A stretch of 64,000 nt of DNA, taken from Paracoccaceae bacterium. GTDB taxonomy: Bacteria; Pseudomonadota; Alphaproteobacteria; Rhodobacterales; Rhodobacteraceae. Below, in pieces: positions 37,134-46,108 of the stretch. A model generated the notes under the pieces. The model searched no databases. It was given only the letters and a program-made list of their open reading frames with translations, and was not told where the DNA came from. The stretch spans positions 1 to 64,000 of the forward strand of contig PWZT01000066.1 of NCBI GenBank assembly GCA_003567315.1, written 5' to 3'. The translations under genes were made by a program, and so were the position numbers. Positions within the stretch are counted from its first letter, which is position 1. Each line of letters opens with the position of its first letter.

Positions 37134-40100
37134 TCGGTATCGTTTCTTGGGCGGCCAACCATGCACGCATGGTGATGGCGCTGGTGGTCATGGTGCTGGT
37201 CGCAGGCACCGCCGCCTATATCAACCTGCCCAAAGAGGGCGAGCCCGATATCGAGGTGCCCGCTGTCATCATCACAGTTCCCTTCCCCGGCATTTCCGCG
37301 GTCGATGGCGAATCGATGCTGGTCAAGCCGATGGAAGCGGAGATGTCCGACCTCGAAGGGCTGGAATCCATCTCCGCCTTCTCCGCCGAAGGTTTCGCAG
37401 CAGCTGTGCTGGAATTCGAATTCGGCTGGGACAAGACCGCCACCATGGCCGATATCCGCGATGCGATGGGCCGCGCGGAAGGCAAATTCCCTGAAGGCGC
37501 GCAGAATTACACTGTCACCGAGATCAATTTCTCGGAATTTCCAATGATAATTGTTGCTGTCGCGGGCGATGTCTCCGAGCGCACGTTGCTGCGGGCCACG
37601 CGCGATCTGCAAACGCGGATCGAGGGGCTGGAATCGGTGCTGGAAGCCGAAATCGCCGGATCGCGCGATGAAATGGTCGAGGTGCTGATCGACCCGCTGA
37701 AGCTCGAAGCCTATAACGTGACAGCGGGCGAGTTGATCAATGTCGTCACCCAGAACAATCAGCTTGTGGCGGCAGGCGAGGTCGAGACCCTCTCCGGCGC
37801 TTTCGCCGTGACCGTGCCATCGAGCTTCTCCACGCGCGAGGACATCTATCGCCTGCCCGTCAAGGTGAATGGCGATTCGGTCGTGACGCTTGGCGATCTG
37901 GCCGAAATCCGCATGACCTTCGCTGATCGTGAAGGCACGGCGCGCTTCAACGGCGACGACAACCTCGCCATTCAGGTAGTCAAGCGCAAGGGCTTCAACG
38001 CCATCGACACCTCGGTCGAGGTGCGCGAGGCCATAGAGGCCGAGCGCGCAACATGGCCCGAAGAATTGCAGGCGGCAATCCGCATCACCCCCACGCTCGA
38101 CACCTCGATCCAGACTGGCGAGATGGTCAGCCAGCTCGAGGGCTCGGTGCTGACTGCCATTGCGCTGGTGATGATCGTGGTGCTCGCCGCGCTTGGCGCG
38201 CGCTCGGCGCTCCTGGTGGGGTTCGCGATCCCGACCTCGTTCCTGCTGTGCTTCATCCTGCTCGGGCTCATGGATGTCGCGGTCTCCAATATCGTGATGT
38301 TCGGCCTGATCCTGGCCGTGGGCGTGCTGGTCGATGGCGCGGTTGTCGTGACCGAATACGCCGACAAGCGCCTGGCCGAAGGCGACGGCCCGATGGAAGC
38401 CTATGTCAAGGCCGCCAAGCGCATGTTCTGGCCGATCACCGCCTCGACCGCGACCACGCTCTGCGCCTTCCTGCCGATGCTCTTCTGGCCCGGCGTCGCG
38501 GGCGAGTTCATGGGCATGCTGCCGGTCACGCTGATCTTCGTGCTCACCGCTTCGCTGATCGTGGCGCTGATCTTCCTGCCCGTGATGGGCGGGATCACTG
38601 GGCGCATGGCAGGCAGACTCGCCCATGTCACCACGGCCCTGCGCCGCCTGCCATGGCTGCTGCGCCTGCCCTTCGCCGCGATCTCGGTGGCGGGCCTGGG
38701 CTTGGGCGCGCTGCTGCTTGTCAATCCCGGCTATCTCACCGGCGGCACCACCACGGCGCAATCGCTGACAGACTTCCTGCCCGGCGCGGCGCTGATGGCG
38801 CTCTCGGCCATCGGCATCTCCACCAGCTTCGCCGCCGTCGCGCCCGAGCGCAAACCCCGCCGCATCAATGCCGGGCGCCGCTACAGCCCGGCGGGCCATG
38901 TCGCAAGGCTCTTCGTCGGCAACCCGGTCATGCCCATCGTGCTGATCATCGCGGTCGGCGCCTTCGTCGCGGGCGTATTCCAGTATTATGGCGAGAACAA
39001 TCGCGGCGTGGAATTCTTCGTCGAGACCGAGCCCGAACGCGGCATCATCTATGTCCGCGCGCGCGGCAATCTCTCGCTGAGTGAAAAGGACGGGCTGGTG
39101 CGTCAGGTCGAGCAGATCGTCATGGCAGAAGACGGCATCGAGACGGTGTTCGCCTTCGCAGGCGATGGCGGGCTCGACACCAACACTGCCGGGCAAGGCC
39201 CACCCCGCGATGCCATCGGCCAAGTCCAGTTCGAGATGGCGCATTGGCGCGAACGTCATGGCGACCCCGATCTGCGCGGCAGCGCGATTCTCGAGCGGCT
39301 GGAAACGCAACTGGCCGAACTGCCCGGGCTCTATGCCGAATTCCTGATCCAGACCGGCGGGCCTTCGGGCGCCAAGCCTGTGCATCTGCGCCTGACAGGT
39401 CAGAGCTTCGATGATCTGGAAGAGGCCGTCGAGATCGTGCGCGCACAGATGGGCCGCACCGAGGGGCTGTTCGATCTCGAGGATTCCCGCCCGGTGCCGG
39501 GCATCGACTGGCAGATCAATGTCGATACCGAAATGGCGGGCCGCTTCGGCGCTGATGTCGCCACGATCGGCGGCATGGTCCAGCTTGTCACGCGCGGGCT
39601 TTTGCTCGACACGATGCGGGTGGACACTTCCGAGGAGGAAATCGACATCCGCGTGCGCCTGCCCGAAGGTGATCGGTTGCTCTCGACGCTCGACACGCTG
39701 CGCGTGCAGACCAATCGCGGCCTTGTGCCGCTGTCGAATTTCATCACCGCCGAGACGGTCGCCGCGCGCGGCCAGATCGACCGCGTCAATCAGGAACGGT
39801 TTTTCGATGTGCTGGCCGATGTACGCCCCAATCTGGTGCGCATCACCGACCGCGCGGGCGAGACCATCCGCGTGCTGCCCCGCGCCGATCTTGTCCCGCG
39901 CGAGCATGAAACCGGCTCGCCCGAATACCAACGCGCCCGCGAAAGGCTGGCAGAGATCGAAGCGAATGGCTGGCGGCAGGTGCCGATCACGGCCACCGAA
40001 CGCATCGAAACGCTGACCGAGTGGCTCGAGACCGAAAGCCCCCTGCCCGCCTCCATCGGCTGGGAATGGACCGGCGAGCAGCAGGATCAGGAGGAAAGCA

Positions 40101-40837
40101 CCCAGTTCCTGACAGTCGCGTTCTCGGCCGCGCTCGGGCTCATGTTCGTGATCCTGCTCACCCAGTTCAACAGCTTCTACAATTCGGTGCTGGTGCTGCT
40201 CGCGGTGATCCTGTCCTCCGCTGGCGTGCTGATCGGCATGCTCGTGATGGACCAGACCTTCTCGGTCATCATGACCGGCACCGGGATCGTCGCGCTCGCG
40301 GGCATCGTGGTGAACAACAATATCGTGCTGATCGACACCTATCAGAATTACGCGAAAATCATGCCGCGGATCGAAGCGATCATCCGCACGGTCGAGGCGC
40401 GGATCCGCCCCGTCCTGATGACCACCATCACCACCATGGCGGGTCTCACCCCGATGATGCTCGGCCTCTCGATCGATTTCGCCAATGGCGGCTACACGAT
40501 CGACAACCCCACCGCGCTCTGGTGGAAACAACTCGCCACGGCCGTTGTCTTCGGCCTGGGGGTCGCCACGATCCTGACGCTCATGCTCACCCCGTCGCTG
40601 CTCGCGCTGCGCGTCTGGGTCGAGAAAGGCGCCTATCGCGGCGCGCTCGGCCTGCGCTGGCTCTTCTCGGCGCGCGATTCCGCCGCGCGCCGCGACCGCG
40701 CGCTGGAAAAGCGGATGCGCCAGATCCGGGAGGCAGAGCTTATCTGGGATGTCCCGCCCGAACCGCCTGCCCGCCAACTCCCACTCAGGTTGGAGACCCC
40801 GCTCCCCCCGGAGGCCCCGCTACGCGCAGCCGAATGA
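37130..40837 (+). CDS. RND-superfamily efflux pump with extended central region
   Basis: A large inner-membrane RND transporter of 1,235 residues; most HAE-type pumps have about 1,030. Membrane helix 4 reads VGVLVDGAVVV (Asp402-Gly403) rather than the Asp-Asp pair of AcrB, and helix 10 has VVNNNIVLID rather than a Lys. Between residues about 490 and 600, after helix 6, there is an insertion with two additional hydrophobic stretches (AAISVAGLGLGALLLV and GAALMALSAIGISTSF). A Pro-rich tail ends the protein. The substrate is unknown. Confidence 0.9.
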   Translation: MIGIVSWAANHARMVMALVVMVLVAGTAAYINLPKEGEPDIEVPAVIITVPFPGISAVDGESMLVKPMEAEMSDLEGLESISAFSAEGFAAAVLEFEFGWDKTATMADIRDAMGRAEGKFPEGAQNYTVTEINFSEFPMIIVAVAGDVSERTLLRATRDLQTRIEGLESVLEAEIAGSRDEMVEVLIDPLKLEAYNVTAGELINVVTQNNQLVAAGEVETLSGAFAVTVPSSFSTREDIYRLPVKVNGDSVVTLGDLAEIRMTFADREGTARFNGDDNLAIQVVKRKGFNAIDTSVEVREAIEAERATWPEELQAAIRITPTLDTSIQTGEMVSQLEGSVLTAIALVMIVVLAALGARSALLVGFAIPTSFLLCFILLGLMDVAVSNIVMFGLILAVGVLVDGAVVVTEYADKRLAEGDGPMEAYVKAAKRMFWPITASTATTLCAFLPMLFWPGVAGEFMGMLPVTLIFVLTASLIVALIFLPVMGGITGRMAGRLAHVTTALRRLPWLLRLPFAAISVAGLGLGALLLVNPGYLTGGTTTAQSLTDFLPGAALMALSAIGISTSFAAVAPERKPRRINAGRRYSPAGHVARLFVGNPVMPIVLIIAVGAFVAGVFQYYGENNRGVEFFVETEPERGIIYVRARGNLSLSEKDGLVRQVEQIVMAEDGIETVFAFAGDGGLDTNTAGQGPPRDAIGQVQFEMAHWRERHGDPDLRGSAILERLETQLAELPGLYAEFLIQTGGPSGAKPVHLRLTGQSFDDLEEAVEIVRAQMGRTEGLFDLEDSRPVPGIDWQINVDTEMAGRFGADVATIGGMVQLVTRGLLLDTMRVDTSEEEIDIRVRLPEGDRLLSTLDTLRVQTNRGLVPLSNFITAETVAARGQIDRVNQERFFDVLADVRPNLVRITDRAGETIRVLPRADLVPREHETGSPEYQRARERLAEIEANGWRQVPITATERIETLTEWLETESPLPASIGWEWTGEQQDQEESTQFLTVAFSAALGLMFVILLTQFNSFYNSVLVLLAVILSSAGVLIGMLVMDQTFSVIMTGTGIVALAGIVVNNNIVLIDTYQNYAKIMPRIEAIIRTVEARIRPVLMTTITTMAGLTPMMLGLSIDFANGGYTIDNPTALWWKQLATAVVFGLGVATILTLMLTPSLLALRVWVEKGAYRGALGLRWLFSARDSAARRDRALEKRMRQIREAELIWDVPPEPPARQLPLRLETPLPPEAPLRAAE

Positions 40838-40843
40838 CCATCA

Positions 40844-40867
40844 GGCTTCATCTTGCAAAAAAAACTC
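40844..40867 (+). repeat. 24-nt dispersed box, copy 2
   Basis: Begins GGCTTCATCTTGC and ends ACTC, with an A8 run between. It starts six bases after the RND stop, the same distance as copy 1, and is immediately followed by the 62-nt element copy B. Confidence 0.7.
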
Positions 40868-40873
40868 TGGGGG

Positions 40874-40935
40874 CGCCGCGCCTCGCGCGGCGGGGGCGAA
40901 GCCCCCTGAACAAGGATCTTGCGAAGCACAATTTG
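40874..40935 (+). repeat. 62-nt multi-hairpin dispersed element, copy B
   Basis: Hairpin CGCCGCGC/GCGCGGCG (40874-40892), hairpin GGGGGC-GAA-GCCCCC (40892-40906), then a tail with CTTGCGAAGC and CAATTTG ending at 40935. Same architecture as copy A at 30851. It fills the convergent gap between the RND gene and aroC. Confidence 0.8.
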
Positions 40936-40936
40936 A

Positions 40937-40959
40937 TCCGCCGGAATTATTCCGGCGGA
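40937..40959 (-). terminator. Hairpin overlapping the aroC stop codon
   Basis: Perfect 9-bp stem TCCGCCGGA/TCCGGCGGA with a 5-nt loop that contains the aroC TAA. A likely end of the aroC transcript, though no T-run follows. Confidence 0.55.
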
Positions 40960-42068
40960 GTATCCCCCACATGCCCGACGGGCCCCAGCGCGCCGCTCTG
41001 CGCGCGCTGCAGGAGCAGATGGTCAAGCAGCACACAGGCCATCATCGCCTCGCCCACCGGCACCGCACGAATCCCCACGCAAGGGTCATGGCGGCCTTTC
41101 GTGACCACTTCCGTAGGGCTCCCGTCACGCAGAACCGAGGCGCGCGGCGTATGGATCGAGGATGTGGGCTTCACCGCAAAGCGCACCACCACATCCTGAC
41201 CCGTCGAGATCCCGCCGAGTATCCCGCCCGCCTTGTTCGACCGATACACGGGTCCATCATCGCCCATCTCGATCTCATCGGCATTCTCGACCCCGGTCAG
41301 CCCAGCCGCCCCCATACCCGCGCCGATCTCCACGCCTTTCACGGCATTGATCGACATCATCGCCGCCGCCAGCTCAGTGTCGAGCTTGGCATAGATCGGC
41401 GCACCAAGCCCCGCCGGCACGCCTGACGCCATGACCTCAATCGCCGCGCCCACTGAATTGCCATCCTTGCGGATGCGGTCCAGCGCCACAGCCCAGTCTG
41501 CCGCCGCCTGCGCATCAGGAACCCAGAACGGGTTGCGCTCCACCTCTCCCAGATCGAACCGCGCGCGGTCGATCCCATGCGGGCCCATCTGCACCATATA
41601 GCCCGTGATCCGCAGCCCCGGCACCAGCGCGCGCAGAACTTCGCGCGCCACACCGCCTGCCGCCACCCGAGCCGCAGTCTCGCGCGCCGAAGACCGCCCG
41701 CCGCCGCGCGGATCGCGCAGCCCATATTTCTGGAAATAGGTGATATCGGCATGGCCGGGACGGAACGTGTCAGCGATATTGCCGTAATCCTTGGAGCGCT
41801 GATCGACATTGCGGATCATCAACTGGATCGGCGTGCCGGTCGTCCGCCCCTCATAGACGCCCGAGAGGATCTCCACCGCATCCGGCTCGCGCCGCTGCGT
41901 CGTGTAGCGGCTCTGCCCCGGCCTGCGCCGGTCGAGCCAGTGCTGAATCTGCGCCGCTTCCAGCGCGATCCCCGGCGGGCAGCCATCGACTGTTGCGCCC
42001 AGCGCAGGCCCGTGGCTTTCGCCCCATGTCGTCACACGGAACAGATGGCCGAATGTATTGTAACTCAT
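40947..42068 (-). CDS. aroC: Chorismate synthase
   Basis: A 373-residue FMN-dependent enzyme that makes chorismate from EPSP, the last shikimate step. Signatures: [18 protein letters not shown] at the N-terminus, [11 protein letters not shown] in the middle and [16 protein letters not shown] later. Start ATG 42068 gives the usual length. The adenine methyltransferase gene ends only nine bases upstream, so aroC is probably read from the same transcript as the restriction-modification pair, or has a promoter inside it. Confidence 0.96.
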   Translation of the reverse strand: MSYNTFGHLFRVTTWGESHGPALGATVDGCPPGIALEAAQIQHWLDRRRPGQSRYTTQRREPDAVEILSGVYEGRTTGTPIQLMIRNVDQRSKDYGNIADTFRPGHADITYFQKYGLRDPRGGGRSSARETAARVAAGGVAREVLRALVPGLRITGYMVQMGPHGIDRARFDLGEVERNPFWVPDAQAAADWAVALDRIRKDGNSVGAAIEVMASGVPAGLGAPIYAKLDTELAAAMMSINAVKGVEIGAGMGAAGLTGVENADEIEMGDDGPVYRSNKAGGILGGISTGQDVVVRFAVKPTSSIHTPRASVLRDGSPTEVVTKGRHDPCVGIRAVPVGEAMMACVLLDHLLLQRAQSGALGPVGHVGDTPPE

Positions 42069-42077
42069 GCGCGCGTC

Positions 42078-42725
42078 TTATCTCTTCGTGGCCCGCAAGG
42101 GAACTACCGCGCTTTGCGAATGATTGGAATAGGTCTTCCAGGTTGGCGTGTAGTCCTCGGCCTGATTGCCCCAGACCGTCCAGCCTTCCCGCGGCCCGCG
42201 CGCGAACAATTCCAGCCGCCGCCCGAAACTGCAGGTCTCGATCAGCGCGTATTGCTCGTCGGGCTTGCGGCTGTGCTCGCGCTTCTGCGCCACGATCACA
42301 TTCTCCTGCGACCGCCCCGGCGCGAGCGTCCGCGCATTCTTGCCGCGCACCCCAAAGAGCAGCATTTCGGTGACATTACGGAAATAGAACCCCACGCCCC
42401 GCCGATCCGGCCCGCCATCCTTGCGCACCTTGTACCAGATCAGGTTGCTCTTGTAGCTAAACCCCCAATGCTCCATCACCTTCAACCCCTCGGGCAAGAG
42501 CGCATTCGGCACCCAGAGATAGAGATGCGCCGGATCGCCCGCCAGCGCCTCCACCGGCATGTCGCAGATCTCCTCGAGCGTCAGCGTCGGGTAGCGCGAC
42601 AGCCGCCGATGCTCGGGGGCCATCTTGCCGGTGCGGTTCTGGAACTGCCACGGGGGATCGGCCAGAATGGTCTGGAATTTCTGCCCGCCCAGCGCCTCCA
42701 GCAGATCATCGCCCGCGCTTTTCAT
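42078..42725 (-). CDS. MT-A70 family adenine DNA methyltransferase
   Basis: 215 residues. The catalytic D-P-P-W motif is at 23-26, followed by an MT-A70-type fold (YLWVPNALLPEGLKVMEHWGF, NLIWYKVRKDGG, TEMLLFGVRG). The family makes N6-methyladenine. It overlaps the BglII-like endonuclease gene by four bases (ATGA), so it is probably the protective methylase of a type II restriction-modification system. The specificity is not readable but may be a GATC-centred site, as for BglII/BstYI relatives (inference). Confidence 0.85.
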   Translation of the reverse strand: MKSAGDDLLEALGGQKFQTILADPPWQFQNRTGKMAPEHRRLSRYPTLTLEEICDMPVEALAGDPAHLYLWVPNALLPEGLKVMEHWGFSYKSNLIWYKVRKDGGPDRRGVGFYFRNVTEMLLFGVRGKNARTLAPGRSQENVIVAQKREHSRKPDEQYALIETCSFGRRLELFARGPREGWTVWGNQAEDYTPTWKTYSNHSQSAVVPLRATKR

Positions 42726-43315
42726 CGCTCATCCTCCAGAAACAGGCTGGCCCTGATCCCGAAGACCAGAAGCGGGCAACCTGCCGCCCCGCCGCCTTCG
42801 ATCCGTGGCAGGAGCTTGCTCATATGCGTGGTCGAGGCGCCATAGCTCGTGCCCCGCCCAAGTTTATTGAAAATATCCTGCAATTCATCGCAACGCGTGA
42901 CGATCACCCCAACACTGACCGCGCGCAGATCGAACAGCAAGCGGAAATTGTTCAGGTCGCGGTCGAAGAACGGATCCTTGTTGTTCCACTCGATCTCGAG
43001 CGCCACCTTGTTGCGATAACAGTCGATCTGATGCGTGGGGCTGTCGAGCCGCTTGCCGTCGATCATCACGCCAGTCTCGAATTTCTTCTCCGACCAGCCC
43101 CGCGCATGGAGGAAATTATCGATATAGGCCGCGATCTGGCTCTTGCGCCCGCCTGCCTGCGTGATCCAGCTTCGGCGCAGCCGGAAAGCTGTCAGCACAT
43201 CGATGATATCGCGCCATTCTTTCGGAAAATCCGCCGACAGGATCGCGCTGGCATGGCGCCATTCCTGCACATCGTAATGCGTCTTGATGAAATCGGGCAG
43301 GCGATCTTGCAACAT
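42722..43315 (-). CDS. BglII/BstYI-type type II restriction endonuclease
   Basis: About 197 residues resembling the BglII/BstYI endonuclease family. The putative metal-binding set is Asp98 in HQIDCY, and Glu107/Glu109 in ALEIEW, followed by NNKDPFFDRDLNNFR, a characteristic block. It would cut near AGATCT or RGATCY if the specificity of described relatives holds. ATG 43315 is the first ATG; the frame stays open upstream to 43393 with TTG/GTG codons and no clear ribosome binding site, so the start is uncertain. The methylase follows immediately. Confidence 0.8.
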   Translation of the reverse strand: MLQDRLPDFIKTHYDVQEWRHASAILSADFPKEWRDIIDVLTAFRLRRSWITQAGGRKSQIAAYIDNFLHARGWSEKKFETGVMIDGKRLDSPTHQIDCYRNKVALEIEWNNKDPFFDRDLNNFRLLFDLRAVSVGVIVTRCDELQDIFNKLGRGTSYGASTTHMSKLLPRIEGGGAAGCPLLVFGIRASLFLEDER

Positions 43316-43416
43316 ATTGGGGGCCTTGGCAGAGCCACCACGATATGCGCGAAATCCCGTGAAGGCAATGGCCGACACCCGGCCTTGCCCCAACGCGCGA
43401 AACCAAGTATCCAGAG

Positions 43417-43504
43417 CCTTGCCTCGGGGTGCCCTGTCACGGGCTGAGATGCGCCTTGCGCGAACCCGTTGAACCTGACCCGGTTAGGACCGGCGGAGGA
43501 AAGG
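43417..43504 (+). promoter_or_regulatory. TPP (THI-box) riboswitch
   Basis: The closing stem P1 pairs CCTTGCCTC (43417-43425) with GAGGAAAGG (43496-43504). The conserved CGGGGTGCC, GGCTGAGATG, CCCGTTGAACCTGA and GGTTAGGACCGGCGGAGG segments appear in order. It lies 55 bases before thiB and should lower thiBPQ expression when thiamine pyrophosphate is plentiful. No terminator is evident, so translational or Rho-type control is possible. Confidence 0.95.
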
Positions 43505-43559
43505 TCAGGGCACGCGCGCCCCGCTTCGATCCGCCTGTCGTGAGAGATGGAGAGAAGCG

Positions 43560-44537
43560 ATGAAATACCCTGTTTTCGCGGCAGTTGCAGCACTGGCAGT
43601 CACCAGCGCCGCGCAGGCCGACACACTCACTGTGCTCGCGCCCGATTACTTCGGCTCGAGCTGGGGGCCGGGGCCTGCGATCAAGGAAGGGTTCGAGGCG
43701 CGCTGCGACTGCACGCTCGATTTCCGCACCGGCGATGTGCTGCCGCGCCTGATCCTCGATGGCGCGCGCACCGAGGCCGATGCCGTGATCGGGCTTGGCA
43801 CCGATGAATTGCTGCGCGCGCGCGACACCGGGCTGTTTGCCCCGCATGGCCAGGATCTCGCGCCCCTGACCGTGCCGGTGGAGTGGGAGGACAACACATT
43901 CCTGCCCTTCAACTGGTCCTATGCGGCCTTTGTCTATGACAGCACCCGGCTGGACACCCCGCCCGCGAGTTTCGCCGAACTGATCGAGCGCGATGATATC
44001 TCGCTGATCTGGCAGGATCCGCGCTCCTCGGGGGCAGGGCTCGCGCTGCTGCTCTGGGTCGATCAGCTTTATGGCGATGACGCGACCGCCATCTGGGAGA
44101 ATCTCGCTGCCAATACGGTCACGGTAACGGCGGGCTGGTCCGAAGCCTATGGCATGTTCACCGATGGCGAGGCCGATATGGTGCTCAGCTACACCACCTC
44201 GCCTGCCTATCACATCATCGCCGAAGAGGATGACACGAAAGCCGCCGCGATCTTCGAGGAGGGGCATTACTTCATCGCGGAGGCCGCAGGCGTGCTGGAA
44301 GGCGCCGCGCAGCCTGATCTCGCGCGCGATTTCATGGCCTATATCCTGTCGGAAGAGTTCCAGTCGATGATCGCGACCGCCAACTGGTCCTATCCCGCCG
44401 CCCTGCCGCGCGACGAGTGGAACGAGGTGTTCCGCGACCTGCCCATGCCCGAGACCGCGATCTTTCTGGACGAAGAGGCCGCCGATGACCGCCGCAGCCC
44501 GGCGCTTGCCCATTGGCTCGATGGCATGACACGGTGA
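43560..44537 (+). CDS. thiB: Thiamine/TPP ABC transporter, substrate-binding protein
   Basis: 325 residues. A Sec signal (MKYPVFAAVAALAVTSAAQA) precedes a type II periplasmic binding fold of the ThiB/TbpA family: TLTVLAPDYFGSSWGPGPAI, FNWSYAAFVYDS, WQDPRSSGAGLALLLWV and TTSPAYHIIAEED. It binds thiamine and its phosphates in the periplasm and delivers them to ThiPQ. ATG 43560 follows GGAGAG. The TPP riboswitch upstream fixes the substrate assignment. It overlaps thiP. Confidence 0.95.
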   Translation: MKYPVFAAVAALAVTSAAQADTLTVLAPDYFGSSWGPGPAIKEGFEARCDCTLDFRTGDVLPRLILDGARTEADAVIGLGTDELLRARDTGLFAPHGQDLAPLTVPVEWEDNTFLPFNWSYAAFVYDSTRLDTPPASFAELIERDDISLIWQDPRSSGAGLALLLWVDQLYGDDATAIWENLAANTVTVTAGWSEAYGMFTDGEADMVLSYTTSPAYHIIAEEDDTKAAAIFEEGHYFIAEAAGVLEGAAQPDLARDFMAYILSEEFQSMIATANWSYPAALPRDEWNEVFRDLPMPETAIFLDEEAADDRRSPALAHWLDGMTR

Positions 44538-46108
44538 ACGACGCCGCACAGCGCGCGCGGCTCATCATCCTTGCGCTTGGCGGGGTGGTGGCCGCGTGGC
44601 TGTTGCTGCTGAATTTCGGCGCGCTCGGGGCCGTTGCCTGGCGCGCCGAAGGGCTGACCGCGCTGCGCAGCGCCGAATGGGCGGCGGTGCGCTTCACGCT
44701 CACGCAGGCGCTCTGGTCGGCAGGGCTGTCGGTGCTTCTGGCCATTCCCATCGCGCGCGCGCTGGCGCGACGGCAATTCACCGGGCGCGCATGGCTGATC
44801 ACGCTGATGGGCGCGCCCTTCATCCTGCCCACGCTGGTCGCGGTGCTCGGGCTGCTCGCAGTGTTTGGTCGCGCGGGGCTCGTCAATGACGGGCTCGCCG
44901 CGCTCGGGTTCGCGCGGTTCAACATTTTCGGGCTGCATGGCGTGGTGCTCGCGCATGTGTTCTACAACCTGCCACTGGCCACGCGCATCCTGCTGCAGGG
45001 CTGGGCCGCCATTCCGGCGGAGCGCTTCCGCCTCGCCGCGAGCCTCGGCTTCGGCCCGCGCGAGAGCTTTCGCCAGCTCGAGGGGCCGATGCTGCGCGAT
45101 CTCGCACCGGGGGCGTTTCTGGTGATCTTCCTGATCTGCCTCACCAGCTTTTCAGTGGCGCTGACCATGGGCGGCGGCCCGCGCGCGACCACAGTGGAGC
45201 TTGCGATATACCAGGCCTTCCGCTTTGATTTTGACATGGGCCGTGCCGCCGCCCTGGCGCTTCTGCAATTCGGGATCTGCGCGCTCGCCGGGCTGCTCGC
45301 ATGGCGCGTCAGCCTGCCCTCGAGCCTCGGCGGCGGCATGGACCGGCCCGTGCAGCGTTTCGATACCAACAGCCGCGCACTCCGGCTCTGGGACGGCGCG
45401 CTGATCGTCACCGGCGGGCTGTTCCTGCTGGTCCCGCTCGCGATGGTGGCGCTGCGCGGGCTGCCGCATGTCGCAGGGCTGCCGCCCGAGGTCTGGCAGG
45501 CCGCGCTGCGCTCGCTCGGCGTGGCGCTAGGTGCGACGCTGGTCACGCTCGCCATGACGCTGGCGCTCGCCCATGCCGTGCTGGCGCTCGGCGGCAAACG
45601 CGGCGCACTGCTCGAATGGCTGGGGCTGGCCGCGCTCGCCGCCTCGCCGCTGGTGATCGGCACGGGGCTTTTCCTGATCATCCGCCCGCTCGCCAATCCG
45701 CGCGATTTCGCACTTTTTGTGACGATGCTTGTCAATGCCGGCATGGCGCTGCCCTTCGCGTTGCGGCTGATCCTGCCTGCCCTGCGCGAGATCCAGAGCA
45801 CGCAAGGCCGCCTCGCCGACAGCCTCGGGCTGCACGGGCTGGCGCGGCTGCGTATCCTGACCCTGCCGCGCCTGCGCCGCCCGCTCGGCTTTGCCGCCGG
45901 GCTCACGGCGGCCTTGTCGATGGGCGATCTCGGCGTCATCATGCTCTTTGCCGAACGCGAAGGGGCGACCTTGCCGATGCAGCTTTACCGGCTGATGACC
46001 TCCTACCGGCTCGATGATGCCGCCGGGGCGGCGCTGGTGCTGCTGGGCGTAAGCCTTGCGCTGTTCTGGATTTGCGACAGATGGGGGCGCGGCAATGCTG
46101 GTGCTTGA
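44534..46108 (+). CDS. thiP: Thiamine/TPP ABC transporter, permease
   Basis: A 524-residue inner-membrane permease made of two fused six-helix halves, as usual for ThiP. Each half has an EAA-like cytoplasmic loop (AAIPAERFRLAASLGFGPRE in the first; LREIQSTQGRLADSLGLHG in the second). The GTG start at 44534 overlaps the thiB stop (GTGA). An in-frame TTG at 44513 is a less likely start. It works with thiQ, which overlaps its end by 14 bases. Confidence 0.94.
   Translation: MNDAAQRARLIILALGGVVAAWLLLLNFGALGAVAWRAEGLTALRSAEWAAVRFTLTQALWSAGLSVLLAIPIARALARRQFTGRAWLITLMGAPFILPTLVAVLGLLAVFGRAGLVNDGLAALGFARFNIFGLHGVVLAHVFYNLPLATRILLQGWAAIPAERFRLAASLGFGPRESFRQLEGPMLRDLAPGAFLVIFLICLTSFSVALTMGGGPRATTVELAIYQAFRFDFDMGRAAALALLQFGICALAGLLAWRVSLPSSLGGGMDRPVQRFDTNSRALRLWDGALIVTGGLFLLVPLAMVALRGLPHVAGLPPEVWQAALRSLGVALGATLVTLAMTLALAHAVLALGGKRGALLEWLGLAALAASPLVIGTGLFLIIRPLANPRDFALFVTMLVNAGMALPFALRLILPALREIQSTQGRLADSLGLHGLARLRILTLPRLRRPLGFAAGLTAALSMGDLGVIMLFAEREGATLPMQLYRLMTSYRLDDAAGAALVLLGVSLALFWICDRWGRGNAGA

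Noticed and set aside
36431-40777. Very long minus-strand open frame opposite the RND pump and adaptor genes
   Set aside because: Its product is rich in His, Arg, Gly and Asp without family resemblance, while the plus strand encodes a recognisable RND transporter with overlapping adaptor gene. It is a by-product of high GC codon bias.
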